Of a stretch of DNA of 64,000 nucleotides, positions 37,811 through 47,595 are shown piece after piece (positions within the stretch are counted from its first letter, which is position 1; every line of letters begins with the position of its first letter). Under the pieces are notes generated by a model. The model did no database searches. It saw nothing but the letters and a program-made list of their open reading frames with translations, and was not told where the DNA came from. Both the position numbers and the translations under genes were made by a program. Source of the stretch: an uncultured Verrucomicrobia subdivision 3 bacterium (GTDB taxonomy: Bacteria > Verrucomicrobiota > Verrucomicrobiia > Limisphaerales > UBA11358); assembly GCA_903889895.1 (NCBI GenBank), contig CAISYZ010000121.1, positions 1-64,000 of the forward strand. The letters run 5' to 3'.

Positions 37811-39670
37811 TTACCTGACCGGCCAGATTTTGAAGGTTTGCAATCCATTGGCGGAAATTTCAAACGGGCCGGGAAAGGGATTGTTTCGGTTCCGCTTTTT
37901 ACCGAAGTAATCGGTGTTGAGGCGCAGCGGCGAGCCGTCAGGGTTTTCGTAGGCGCAATCCGGCACTTTGGCCTTGCCCAGCAATTTCGTCGTTACCAAT
38001 GGGTGCGCCGTCGCCTCGCGCCATGAATTATCTTCAGCCAACGTGAGATACCAGCCATCGGGCTTCTGCTCCAGTTTCAAGCCGGCGGCAAATTCCGGCT
38101 GGGGCAGCGCGCTGGTGGCAAACTTGGATGCCGGCGCATTGCCGGTGAAAACATTTCCGGCGGCAAAGCACGGGAGCGCCGACTTCTCCATCGGCTGCAG
38201 GCTGTCGGGCGCGAGGAATACGTTGTTATAAAAGCGGCAGTCGCCGCTGTCGTTCTGCGGTGAATCCGGGTGCAGGCCGGCAATTTCCGTGGAATGAGCC
38301 CGCTGAAACGGCGTGGCGCGACGGTCACCGCGTTTATTGGCAATGGCGCCGACAATCAGGTTATGGGCAAAGGCAATTCCCTGCGCATTCAAAGTGCAAG
38401 CGTGTTTCGACAGCAGCAGATTATTGGCAAACAAAATTGGTCCGTGCTGCATCTCGCAAAAAACATCGCCGCAGTTCTCCAGGTTATCGTGCAGCAAATT
38501 GCCAGTGACCTGCGCGCCTTGCGCCATCCAGTCGAGCCAGATGCCGGCAACCGAACCACAGCGGTAGATATGATTGCCGCTGATGACGACATCAATCGCC
38601 CCGTGAAACTTGATGCCCGCCATTTCCGCGCCCCCAAAGGTTTGCCCAAGATGAATATCATGAATTTCGTTGCCGGTAACCGTGCTGAACGCGCAGCCGA
38701 GGCTGCCGACGATGCCGGTCTGCCCGCAGTGGTGGATGTGATTATTGCGCACAAGGTGGCTGCCAACGGTTGCCTGATTCCAGCCGTTGGTCAGCGCGCG
38801 CCGGACGCAGGCAGTGTAGGGATCGGCAGTGCCCTGTTGGTTGGAGTTGTCAAATTCATCACTGTATTTTCCCAGCGCGATGCCACTGCAACGCGAGTAA
38901 CTAACCTCGTTGCCTTCGATGATCCAGCCCTTGCACCAATAGGCGGAAATAATTCCAAACTGTCCGGCCGAGGGCGGCGCCCACGGCGTGGCGGCATTGC
39001 GCAGGTCAAACCCGCGCACGGTAAGGAAATTGACGCCCGGCTGCTCCGGCGTGAACACGGTCTGCCGGACATTGATTTCGACGGAACGCGCGTTGGGATC
39101 CATGTCCTTGAATTGCGCCCAAATCGTGGTCGTATCGGCATCGACCTGGCCAAACCAGAGGGGGTTTTCAGCGCCCGGTGCCAGCGTGGCCGCCAGCGTC
39201 GGGGCTTCGCTCAACCATTCGCCGTCGAGATAAACTGCGCCGGAGTGATGCGTCCGGCCTTTCGGGTCAAACCAATCGCCATGAATCCGGTCCGCGTAGG
39301 GATTGAATTTGCCGAAGCATGAATTGGGTAAAGTTACTTTCCAGGTATCGTTCGTCACCAGCGTCCAGTTCTTCACCATTTCCGAACCGGTAATCACAAC
39401 CTTCTCGCCCGGCGCAGCCTGGTAGGTGATGCGCCTTTTAGCGGAGGTGCCGCCGCGCGGCGGATGGACGCGCTCGCGATAGATGCCGGCGTGAACCGTG
39501 ATCACATCGCCCGGTTGGGCCCGTTCGGCCGCTTGCTGGATGGTGCGCAATGGAGATTGTTTCGTGCCGGCATTTGCGTCGCTGCCGTTGGTCGCCACTT
39601 GGAATTCAGTGGCGAAAGCCCCGGACATTAGCGCCATGATGCTGATGGCGATTAACAGGTTTTGTTTCAT
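37811..39670 (-). CDS. secreted right-handed beta-helix (pectin-lyase-fold) protein
   Basis: The 619-residue protein has a signal peptide (MKQNLLIAISIMALMSGAFA) and a DUF1565-type start to the helix (VATNGSDANAGTKQSPLRTIQQAA). Many short repeats with N-x-(I/V/L) ladders follow (LVRNNHIHHCGQTGIVGS, TGNEIHDIHLG, ISGNHIYRCGS), typical of parallel beta-helices in polysaccharide lyases and hydrolases. No catalytic residues can be assigned by eye. It lacks the FYR-type C-terminal tail found on five other secreted proteins here. ATG 39670 was chosen because it starts the signal peptide. Confidence 0.85.
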   Translation of the reverse strand: MKQNLLIAISIMALMSGAFATEFQVATNGSDANAGTKQSPLRTIQQAAERAQPGDVITVHAGIYRERVHPPRGGTSAKRRITYQAAPGEKVVITGSEMVKNWTLVTNDTWKVTLPNSCFGKFNPYADRIHGDWFDPKGRTHHSGAVYLDGEWLSEAPTLAATLAPGAENPLWFGQVDADTTTIWAQFKDMDPNARSVEINVRQTVFTPEQPGVNFLTVRGFDLRNAATPWAPPSAGQFGIISAYWCKGWIIEGNEVSYSRCSGIALGKYSDEFDNSNQQGTADPYTACVRRALTNGWNQATVGSHLVRNNHIHHCGQTGIVGSLGCAFSTVTGNEIHDIHLGQTFGGAEMAGIKFHGAIDVVISGNHIYRCGSVAGIWLDWMAQGAQVTGNLLHDNLENCGDVFCEMQHGPILFANNLLLSKHACTLNAQGIAFAHNLIVGAIANKRGDRRATPFQRAHSTEIAGLHPDSPQNDSGDCRFYNNVFLAPDSLQPMEKSALPCFAAGNVFTGNAPASKFATSALPQPEFAAGLKLEQKPDGWYLTLAEDNSWREATAHPLVTTKLLGKAKVPDCAYENPDGSPLRLNTDYFGKKRNRNNPFPGPFEISANGLQTFKIWPVR

Positions 39671-39754
39671 GTAAAAATTAAATCTCCGCAGCAATCCCGG
39701 TGATTGGCAAGCTGGAATTCATTATTTTGGACGGTGAAACTTTCAAGGACGGCA

Positions 39755-39815
39755 GTTAGGACGCGCTCCACCGCGTCCCCAATTGAAATCAGGGACGATG
39801 TGGAAATCGTCCTTA
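39755..39815. repeat. pair of REP-like hairpins
   Basis: Two adjacent perfect hairpins are GGACGCG/CGCGTCC (39759-39778) and GGACGAT/ATCGTCC (39793-39812), both with six-base loops of C/G-T-G/C-type sequence. They look like a REP doublet. The rest of the 415-base gap 39671-40085 shows no gene. Confidence 0.65.
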
Positions 39816-40085
39816 CCAAAAACGTAACGTGGCTTGCCCATGGGTCAATTGCCTTAATGTCAGGCCGCACAAATGACAGTGCTACCCTGAGTCGGCACAA
39901 GCGACAGAAATCAACCCCGCAATGATTAAAATCTTTTAATCATCGCCACCTGCATAATTTTACATTCCCGTGGTATCGTGAAATCATGCCCTTAGGTTGA
40001 TTTTCAGGATGGGCTTTACATAAATTGCCGTGACACCGCCAAATTTGGTGAGTGATGTCAGACAGATTAAATAGAAAGAAAGTTT

Positions 40086-42203
40086 ATGAAGCCGAAACCT
40101 TGCAGAGCGATGTATTTAACCGGGCTGGCCATGATGCTGGCTAGCTTGAGCCTCCTGGCGGCACCGCTGACGTGGTATCCCGGCGCGTTCCTCCCCACGC
40201 CCGCGAGCGGTTCGGCCACCGTGGTGAACGGAGGCAAGATCATCCTCACCGGCGGCGATGCGTTTGCCTTTTATGGTTATCCGCTGAGCTATCCGTTCAG
40301 TTTCGCGGCCACCAACAATTATTGGACCACGCTCGCGCCGTTTTACAGTCTCAACATCGCCCCCGGCGCGGTGGTCAGCGACGGCAACCTGATCATCTAC
40401 GGCGGCAGCGACGGCACCAGCGCGCAAAATGTCACCCTCAACAACAATCTCTCCGGCGACACCGTGCCGGCGTTGCCCAACCTTAATGTGCCGCGCGCTT
40501 ATCTGGGTTCGGCGCCAGACCGCAACGGCAACGCCTACGCCTTCGGCGGGTTGGACGACAACGGCAATCCGCTGGCTTCCGCCGAGAAATTGAATCCGAC
40601 CGCCACCAAACCCGTGTGGACTTACATTGCCAGCCTGCCGCAGGCGCGCTTAAATTTTCCCGCCGTGTTTAACCGGACGAATTACATCTATATTTTTGGC
40701 GGGCTGACCAATCCGGCGGCTGGCAGTGAAATCAGTTCCGTGCTGCGTTACTCGGTCAGCGGCAACAGTTGGACCAGTCTGGCGCCGCTGCCGGTGGCCG
40801 TGGCCGGCAGCGCGGCGACGCTGGGGCCGGATGGAAACATTTATGTGGTCGGCGGAACGAGCGGCGGCATCTCGACCAACGTCGTGCAAGTTTACAATCC
40901 CGCCGCGAATGCGTGGACACTGGCCACACCGTTGCCGGAAGGGTTGAGCCTGACCTCCGTGGGCGTGGATAGCTGGAACCGGCTCGTCGTGGCGGGTGGT
41001 GTGGATACGAACGGCAACGACACAGCCGATGTCTGGTATTCGCAGCCGATCGGCCTGGCGGACAGCGCGCCGGTGTTCACCAATTTTCCCGCCACGGCCG
41101 CCGCGTATCGCGGAGCCTACGTCTCGGCCATCAATGCCGCCGGCAATCCGCCGCCGGTTTATTCACTGGTGAGCGGTCCGCCGGGGATGCAGGTGGATTA
41201 TTTCAGCGGAACCATCACGTGGACGCCGCAGGCGCTAAACGAGATAGGAACTAATCCGGTGACGGTGATGGCCACCAATTACGCGGGTGCAACGAACTAT
41301 ACTTTCAACATCGTCGTGCCCAATCCGGGGCCGAGTCTGCCGACCAATTTCACCGTTGTCAGCGTGACCGATAATTCCGCCACCATTTCCTGGTCGCCCC
41401 AGGATCCGGCGGTTGGGCCGGTGACTTATTCCATCGCCATCCCGCACGCGTATCACAGCCCACGGGGCAGCGGCGGGGGCGTGACGTATCAAACCATTGC
41501 CACCGGCATCACGACCAATGTCATCACCATCGGCGGGTTGAGCCCCGGCAGCAGTGCGAGCTACGCGCTCAGCGTGTCGGCCATCGGTGGAGGCATACCC
41601 TACTCTTACAGCACCTGGTTTTCGGCTTACACCACGGCGCCCCAGTCGCCGGCCAATGTCTCGCTCGCCGGACTCACCTCCACCTCGGTGACCTTGGATT
41701 GGACGCCGTCGCCCGGGCTGGATCAAGGCCCGCAGTATTCAATCATCACCAGTTATGCCATTGCCGAGTTTATTCCCGGCGGCAGCGGGGTGCCCTCCAC
41801 CAGCAAGCTGTGGCTGACGGGTATTCCGACCAACACCCTGACGGCCACCGTGACCGGTCTGACGCCGGGCCAATCGCATTACTGGTATGTGGCGGGCGTG
41901 GATGCCCAGGGATTTAGCTCCGGTTACACGGGCTTGCCATTCACCTTTGTGAATGTGGCCAATCCGCTGCCGCAACCGGCGGCGCTGGCGGCGGTTTCGT
42001 CGGCGCCGGCAACGGGCGGCTTTCAATTCAATGTCCAGCCCAACGTCTCTCAAACCACTTTGATTCAGGCGACCACCAATATCTCCGATCCGAATGCCTG
42101 GACAACCATCGCCACCAATCCGCCCGCCGGCACGTCGTTCAATTTTACGGACACCAATTCTGGCCAATTTCCTACGCGTTACTACCGCGTGGTGACCCAA
42201 TAA
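40086..42203 (+). CDS. secreted kelch-propeller protein with Ig and FN3 domains
   Basis: The 705-residue protein has a signal peptide (about 1-26). A kelch-type propeller at about 35-320 has repeats such as IILTGGDAF, LIIYGGSDG, NAYAFGGLDDNGN, YIYIFGGLTN and NIYVVGGTSGG. An Ig-like domain at about 330-415 reads FPATAAAYRGAYVSAINA and IPNPxTVMATNYAG-like. Two FN3 domains lie at about 418-630. The C-terminal tail ends PTRYYRVVTQ. The role is unknown; propeller plus Ig/FN3 suggests glycan or protein binding at the cell surface. Its last 22 bases overlap the convergent glycosyltransferase gene. Confidence 0.85.
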   Translation: MKPKPCRAMYLTGLAMMLASLSLLAAPLTWYPGAFLPTPASGSATVVNGGKIILTGGDAFAFYGYPLSYPFSFAATNNYWTTLAPFYSLNIAPGAVVSDGNLIIYGGSDGTSAQNVTLNNNLSGDTVPALPNLNVPRAYLGSAPDRNGNAYAFGGLDDNGNPLASAEKLNPTATKPVWTYIASLPQARLNFPAVFNRTNYIYIFGGLTNPAAGSEISSVLRYSVSGNSWTSLAPLPVAVAGSAATLGPDGNIYVVGGTSGGISTNVVQVYNPAANAWTLATPLPEGLSLTSVGVDSWNRLVVAGGVDTNGNDTADVWYSQPIGLADSAPVFTNFPATAAAYRGAYVSAINAAGNPPPVYSLVSGPPGMQVDYFSGTITWTPQALNEIGTNPVTVMATNYAGATNYTFNIVVPNPGPSLPTNFTVVSVTDNSATISWSPQDPAVGPVTYSIAIPHAYHSPRGSGGGVTYQTIATGITTNVITIGGLSPGSSASYALSVSAIGGGIPYSYSTWFSAYTTAPQSPANVSLAGLTSTSVTLDWTPSPGLDQGPQYSIITSYAIAEFIPGGSGVPSTSKLWLTGIPTNTLTATVTGLTPGQSHYWYVAGVDAQGFSSGYTGLPFTFVNVANPLPQPAALAAVSSAPATGGFQFNVQPNVSQTTLIQATTNISDPNAWTTIATNPPAGTSFNFTDTNSGQFPTRYYRVVTQ

Positions 42204-43351
42204 GGACGGAACCCGAACGCACCGGAACATCTGTGTGCAAAGTTTTTTCGGTGGCTAAAAAACTTAACGTCGCTGGGTTTAGGCATTGTAAAATTGGCAA
42301 CCGCTGCCGGCAGAAAAGTCAGAACGCGCGCCAGCGCCAGTTCGTTGCCGAAGAATTTTTCGCGGGCAAGGTTTAGGCGATACCGGCCAAGCTGCCCCAG
42401 AAACTCCTGCATCTTCACGGAAAAATCCCGCAGGTCATCGCACATCAAGCCGTAGCCCAAATCTTGGAGATAGCAGGCATTCAGCCATTGCTCGAACTGC
42501 CACGCCACCGGCAGCGAGAACACCGGCTTGCCGAGATACAGCGCCTCGCTCATCAAAGTGTAGCCGCCGTTGGTCAGCACCCAGGAGGCGCTGCCAACCT
42601 CTTCAATGAACCGTTCGTCCGCGCGGGGATAATAACTGATGTTCCCGTCGTCGCCCGACCGTTCTTCAAAGGCGAAAACCTTGAAGTGAAACGGCAGTTG
42701 CTTGAGCAGTTCCGGCAACCGCGTGACTGAACTGCTGGTCTGATAAACCACCACATGACCGTCATCGCGCGGGGCGATATCCAAAACTTTCTGCCGGAGG
42801 ATGGGCGGAAAGAATTCCACGTTCGTGCCGGGCGGCAGCGGCGGATAATAGAACGACGTGGCGAAATGCGCCTCCGTGTGATAATCGGTCAGCCACACCA
42901 CCGAGCGCGCGGCCAGTGCAGGAATCTGCTGGTCCAGCGGCAAAGCGGGGCGCGCGAAGGGAATGACGCCTTGATGATCCAGGCTGATGCAGCGCAAGCC
43001 GGTCAGTTCGGCGGCGCGCGGCAGGAACGGCTCAAAATCGGTGATGGCCAAGTGCGGCTGCCAAGCTTCAATCAGCTGGGTGATTTGGTGGATGACGCGA
43101 CCGCGTTGACGGACCAGCGGCAGGTTGCCCCAAAAGCTGGCGAGAAGTTCCACGCGGTTGTGCCGATAGACAAAGGTGAACCCGGGGATTTCCTGCACGT
43201 CCGGCAGGCGCGGTTGCAACACTTTGAAGGCCTTGTGGCTGGCGAGGATTTTTACTTCATGACCGAGGCTGGTCAGCGCCCGCGTGAGGGTGAGCACGCG
43301 CGAGGAATGCCCCTGCCCTTCGCCGCAGCAGCTATAAAGGATGCGCGCCAT
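42182..43351 (-). CDS. GT-B glycosyltransferase (MJ1255/VC2487-like family)
   Basis: The 389-residue protein starts ILYSCCGEGQGHSSRVLTL, the Gly-rich donor-side loop of MurG-like GT-B enzymes in the MJ1255/VC2487 family (usually I-L-Y-x3-G-x-G-M-GH). The C-terminal nucleotide-sugar site reads VLTNGGYTLMSEALYLGKPVFSLPV with QFEQWLNA. It should transfer a sugar from a nucleotide donor, on the cytoplasmic side, probably in envelope glycan or lipid synthesis. The acceptor is unknown. The frame's final 20 or so residues (after NFTMPKPSD) are low in motifs and overlap the kelch gene by 22 bases. Confidence 0.82.
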   Translation of the reverse strand: MARILYSCCGEGQGHSSRVLTLTRALTSLGHEVKILASHKAFKVLQPRLPDVQEIPGFTFVYRHNRVELLASFWGNLPLVRQRGRVIHQITQLIEAWQPHLAITDFEPFLPRAAELTGLRCISLDHQGVIPFARPALPLDQQIPALAARSVVWLTDYHTEAHFATSFYYPPLPPGTNVEFFPPILRQKVLDIAPRDDGHVVVYQTSSSVTRLPELLKQLPFHFKVFAFEERSGDDGNISYYPRADERFIEEVGSASWVLTNGGYTLMSEALYLGKPVFSLPVAWQFEQWLNACYLQDLGYGLMCDDLRDFSVKMQEFLGQLGRYRLNLAREKFFGNELALARVLTFLPAAVANFTMPKPSDVKFFSHRKNFAHRCSGAFGFRPYWVTTR

Positions 43352-43533
43352 TTTCGCGGGCCATTTTCACCCGGTTGCCGGCCGGAAGCAAATGACAGGT
43401 TGGTGACATTTTTTTACAAGCTATCCGTGCCGACGCACCCCTGGCTTGGTTTTTTATCTGGAAATCACTTGCCTGTTTTAAAAAGTCAGTGAAGTATTCC
43501 TCGTTAATTAAACCGCCCGGCCTTGGGGAAATT

Positions 43534-45456
43534 ATGGCTGTTCAAGGAAATCAAAACAATTTAGGGCACACGCAGCGGAACACCTTCTGGCGTTCTCGAT
43601 TTCTTCGCTATGGTTTCGCCATCCTGATGTCAGCGCTCACGCTGGCGGCGCGGATGAGTTTTTCTACGTGGATCATCACCGATCGTCCCATCCTGGTCAT
43701 TTATTTCCTGCCAATTCTTTTCAGCGCCTATGTCGGCGGTCTGGGGCCGGGTTTATTGGCGACCGCTATTTCCGCCATCGGCGCGAATTATTTTCTGCTC
43801 CAGCCAATCCACAGCTACACGATTAATCGGCTGCTGGATTGGGTGCAATTGCTGGCCCTAATCGGCGGCGGCGTGGTGGCCAGCATCCTGACCGAGTCCC
43901 TGCATCGCGCCCGCAATCGCGCCATCAACAGCCAGCGAACCTATGCAGTGACGCTGGCCAGCATCGGCGACGCCGTCATCACCACGGACATCCAGGGCCG
44001 GATCAACTTCATGAACCGGGAAGCCGAACGTTTGACCGGCTGGCCATATGCCGAGGCCGCCGGCCAATTGTTGCCAGCGGTGTTCCACATCATCAGCGAG
44101 GAAACGCGGGCGATGGTGGATAACCCGGTGGAAAAAGTGTTGCGCACCCACGGCGTGGTGGGGCTGGCCAACCACACCATCCTGATCGCCCGCGACGGCA
44201 AGGAATGGGTCATTGATGACAGCGCAGCCCCCATTCAACAACAGGATGGAACCACGATCGGCGTGGTGCTGGTGTTTCGGGATAACTCGGAAAAGATGCA
44301 GGCTGAAACTGCGGTTCGCGTGAGCGAGGAACGGCTGCGCTTTGCGCTGGAAACCATCCATACCGGCGCCTGGAGCCTTAATCTGGCGAATCACACCGCC
44401 TATCGGTCACTCGAACACAGCCGGATTTTTGGCTACGATGAAGTTCTGTCGGAATGGAGCTACGAAAAATTTCTGTCCCACGTGCTGCCGGAAGACCGGG
44501 CGCTGGTGGATGAAAAATTTAAGCAGGCCCTGCAGAGCCGGGGCGATTGGAGCTTCGAGTGCCGCATCCAGCGCACGGACGGCGCCGTCCGCTGGATCTG
44601 GGCGGCGGGACGCCATCATCAGGAAGCTGCCGGCGCCCCGTTTCAAATGTCAGGAATCGTCCAAGACATCACCGAACGCCGGCAGCGCGAAGCGGCATTT
44701 CACCAGAGCCGGGAGCGATTGGAACAGGTTGTGCATCAAACCCGCTGCATCATCAATACCGGCGAGGTCACCGGCCCGGCGGGTTGGGAGAAAAGGGCAT
44801 TGGAACCCGAATCGCCATTCGTCTGGAATTTTCCCGTCATCAACCCCGAGATGGCGCAGGCGGTCCTGCCGTTGGAATTGCAGCCGGACGAACCCTATGA
44901 GCAGGGCTGGAAACGCCGCCGGTGGCCGCAGGATCATGCACAGATGAACTTAAATTCCGGCCGGGCGTTGCTGGAGGGCAGCCCGTTTTACCGGAATGAA
45001 TTTCGCTGCACCGACCGGACGGGCAAGGTGCACTGGATGCAGCAGCAGGTCACCGTCCAGAAAATCTCCGAAGGCCGCTGGCAGCTGTTCGGCATCACCA
45101 CGGATGTCTCCGAACTGAAAGCCACCGAGGCGCGCTATCAACAGGAGCATGACCTGCTCTGCACCCTGATTGACCTGGCCCCGGATTTCATCTTCATCAA
45201 GGACACGGCCAGCCGGTATCTGATGGTCAACCGATCGCTCGCCAAACGCTACGACCTAAGTCCGGAAGCGATGCTGGGCAAAACCGACGCGGATTTGCTG
45301 CCGGCCGAACTGGCAACCCGTTTTCGCGCCGGCGAGCAGAAGGCACTAGCGGCTGAAAGCTGCTACACCGTTGAGGATGCATTCACCTTCCCCGATGGCG
45401 AGAGCTGCACCGTGGTGACCAACATGCGGGCTTTTGCAATCCCCAGGGAAAAGTGA
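43534..45456 (+). CDS. N-terminal part of a hybrid sensor kinase (DUF4118 + four PAS)
   Basis: The 640-residue product has four membrane helices of the DUF4118/KdpD-like sensor type (about 20-115) and four PAS/PAC modules (about 130-255, 265-390, 395-530, 535-640). The third is divergent. The last PAS stops abruptly at [12 protein letters not shown]. The missing end of that PAS ([17 protein letters not shown]) is encoded one frame away and continues into the next gene. The two frames are therefore one kinase gene broken by a one-base shift near 45431-45441. ATG 43534 was chosen, with a GGGGAA ribosome-binding site 5 bases upstream, instead of GTG 43489. Confidence 0.85.
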   Translation: MAVQGNQNNLGHTQRNTFWRSRFLRYGFAILMSALTLAARMSFSTWIITDRPILVIYFLPILFSAYVGGLGPGLLATAISAIGANYFLLQPIHSYTINRLLDWVQLLALIGGGVVASILTESLHRARNRAINSQRTYAVTLASIGDAVITTDIQGRINFMNREAERLTGWPYAEAAGQLLPAVFHIISEETRAMVDNPVEKVLRTHGVVGLANHTILIARDGKEWVIDDSAAPIQQQDGTTIGVVLVFRDNSEKMQAETAVRVSEERLRFALETIHTGAWSLNLANHTAYRSLEHSRIFGYDEVLSEWSYEKFLSHVLPEDRALVDEKFKQALQSRGDWSFECRIQRTDGAVRWIWAAGRHHQEAAGAPFQMSGIVQDITERRQREAAFHQSRERLEQVVHQTRCIINTGEVTGPAGWEKRALEPESPFVWNFPVINPEMAQAVLPLELQPDEPYEQGWKRRRWPQDHAQMNLNSGRALLEGSPFYRNEFRCTDRTGKVHWMQQQVTVQKISEGRWQLFGITTDVSELKATEARYQQEHDLLCTLIDLAPDFIFIKDTASRYLMVNRSLAKRYDLSPEAMLGKTDADLLPAELATRFRAGEQKALAAESCYTVEDAFTFPDGESCTVVTNMRAFAIPREK

Positions 45457-47411
45457 TCGGCCTGGTGGGCGTCGGCCGCGACATCACCCGGCAAAAAACC
45501 GCCGAACAGTCTTTGCGGGAAAGCGAGTCCCGCCTGTCCACCATCTTTCATTCCAGCCCGATCGGCATCGTCATCACCCGCTTTGACGGCGGCCAAGTTT
45601 GGGAGGCCAATGAAGCTTTTGCCAGCAGCCTGGGTTACCCGCTGGCCGAAATCCTGGATGGCCATTTCAACGCGCGGCGCCTGTGGGCCGATCCGCAACA
45701 GCGGAAGCAGCTGTTGGAACGGCTGAGCACGCAGCACCGGTGCCGCGAACTCGAGGTCAAAATGCGCCGGAAAGACGGCGCCGAAGTGGAGCGCGTCCTT
45801 TCGGTTGAAATCATCCATCTGGCGGGAGAAAAATGTCTGCTCGGCCTGATGCAGGATCACACCGAACGCAAACAGGCCGAAGCCGGACTGCGGCGGCTCG
45901 CCGCCATTGTCAATTTTTCGGAAGACGCCATCATCAGCAAAACTTTGGAGGGTGTCATCACCAGTTGGAACCACGGCGCGGAACAAATATTGGGCTACCC
46001 GGCGGCGGAAGTCATCGGCAAGCCCCTGCGGATGCTGTTTCCGCCGGATCGCCAGCATGAGGAGGAGGAAATCCTGAACAAAATCAGCCGCGGCGAAAAC
46101 GTGACACATTTTGAAACGGTGCGCCTGCGGAAAGATGGCAAGCGCATTAATGTTTCGGTGACGATTTCCCCGCTCAAGGACAGCAGCGGCAAAATCATCG
46201 GCGCCTCCAAGGTGGCGCGCGACATCACGGGGCTTAAACTGCTGGAGGAGCAGCTCCGCCACTCCCAGAAAATGGAGGCCATCGGCCAGCTCGCCGGCGG
46301 CGTGGCGCATGATTTCAACAACATTCTGGCCATCATCCAGCTGCAGATCGACCTGCTGGCATCGTCCGGCTCCCTGCTGCCGGCGCAGCAGGATTATGCG
46401 GAGGAGATCAGCAAAGCCACCGAACGCGCGGCCAACCTCACCCGGCAGCTGCTGTTGTTCAGCCGCAAACAACAACCTCAGCAGCGCGACCTCAACCTGA
46501 ATGACCTTGTCGTTGATATCACCAAAATGATTCAGCGCGCGTTGGGCGAACTCGTGCTGCTCAATTTCCAATTGTCCCAGGAGACCTTGTTCATCCACGC
46601 CGACCCGGGCATGATCGATCAGTTGTTGGTGAACCTGGCGGTGAATGCCCGCGATGCCATGCCGAACGGCGGCCACCTGCTCGTGGAAACTGCCGCCGCC
46701 GAATTTGACGAAACCACCGCCGCGCTGGTGCCGCAAGCGCGCCCCGGCGCGTTCGCCTGCCTGACGGTGAGCGACACCGGCTGCGGCATCCCGCCGCAGG
46801 TGCTGCCAAGGATTTTTGAACCCTTCTTCACCACCAAGGACATAGGCAAAGGCACCGGTCTGGGGCTGGCCACGGTCTTTGGCATCGTCCAGCAGCATCA
46901 CGGCTGGATCAATGTTCACAGCGAAGTGGGCCAGGGAGCCTCGTTTCGAATTTATCTGCCGCGCTTGGCCCAATCCATTCTGCCGGCCTCCGCGACCAGC
47001 ACGTTTGGCGGCGTGCGCGGCGGCCAAGAAACCATCCTCGTCGTTGAAGATGAAGCCGCCTTACGCAACGTGGTCAGGATGGTTCTCTCGGGCCTCGGTT
47101 ATAAGATAATCGAGGCCGCTTCCGGCGCCAGCGCCTTGGACATATGGCAGGCATACCGGAATGAAATAAAATTGATGATCACGGACCTGGTGATGCCCGG
47201 CGGCGTGAATGGCAAGGAACTTGCCCAGCGCCTGCTGGCGGAATCACCGGACTTAAAAGTCATCTACGTCAGCGGTTACAGCGCCGACATCGCCGGAACT
47301 GATTTGTTTTTGCAGGAGGGTGTCAATTTTCTCGCCAAGCCCTTTATGGTTCATAAACTCGCCCAAACCATCCGGAACCGGCTGGATGAGGCGGTGGACG
47401 GGACACGCTAA
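45453..47411 (+). CDS. C-terminal part of the hybrid sensor kinase (two PAS, HisKA, ATPase, receiver)
   Basis: The 652-residue frame begins with the tail of a PAS ([18 protein letters not shown]). Two more PAS modules follow (about 25-150, 150-270), then a HisKA with His286 ([14 protein letters not shown]). The HATPase has N-box [21 protein letters not shown] and [15 protein letters not shown]-terminal receiver carries phospho-acceptor Asp578 ([11 protein letters not shown]). This is the NtrB/FixL-like hybrid class. If translated alone from its GTG (overlapping the previous stop, GTGA) it would be a soluble kinase without membrane sensor. The original product was probably a protein of about 1,300 residues. 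No DNA-binding partner lies next to it. Confidence 0.88.
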   Translation: MIGLVGVGRDITRQKTAEQSLRESESRLSTIFHSSPIGIVITRFDGGQVWEANEAFASSLGYPLAEILDGHFNARRLWADPQQRKQLLERLSTQHRCRELEVKMRRKDGAEVERVLSVEIIHLAGEKCLLGLMQDHTERKQAEAGLRRLAAIVNFSEDAIISKTLEGVITSWNHGAEQILGYPAAEVIGKPLRMLFPPDRQHEEEEILNKISRGENVTHFETVRLRKDGKRINVSVTISPLKDSSGKIIGASKVARDITGLKLLEEQLRHSQKMEAIGQLAGGVAHDFNNILAIIQLQIDLLASSGSLLPAQQDYAEEISKATERAANLTRQLLLFSRKQQPQQRDLNLNDLVVDITKMIQRALGELVLLNFQLSQETLFIHADPGMIDQLLVNLAVNARDAMPNGGHLLVETAAAEFDETTAALVPQARPGAFACLTVSDTGCGIPPQVLPRIFEPFFTTKDIGKGTGLGLATVFGIVQQHHGWINVHSEVGQGASFRIYLPRLAQSILPASATSTFGGVRGGQETILVVEDEAALRNVVRMVLSGLGYKIIEAASGASALDIWQAYRNEIKLMITDLVMPGGVNGKELAQRLLAESPDLKVIYVSGYSADIAGTDLFLQEGVNFLAKPFMVHKLAQTIRNRLDEAVDGTR

Positions 47412-47595
47412 TTCATTCAGTTCGGCGGATAATCCAACGGGGCGCTTCCCGGCGCTGGCAATGGATCGTTCCACTACGGCCCCGACTGAAATCTTGGACG
47501 ACTGGCTGCTGGCGCCAGCATAATTCTCAAAGTATTTCGCAGAATTATCAATACTCCCATGCCGGTGCCTATGGTAAGCTTGCGTTTCCTATCCC

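Noticed and set aside
45363-47027. 554-codon minus-strand frame across the hybrid kinase
   Set aside because: Antisense shadow of PAS, HisKA and ATPase domains.
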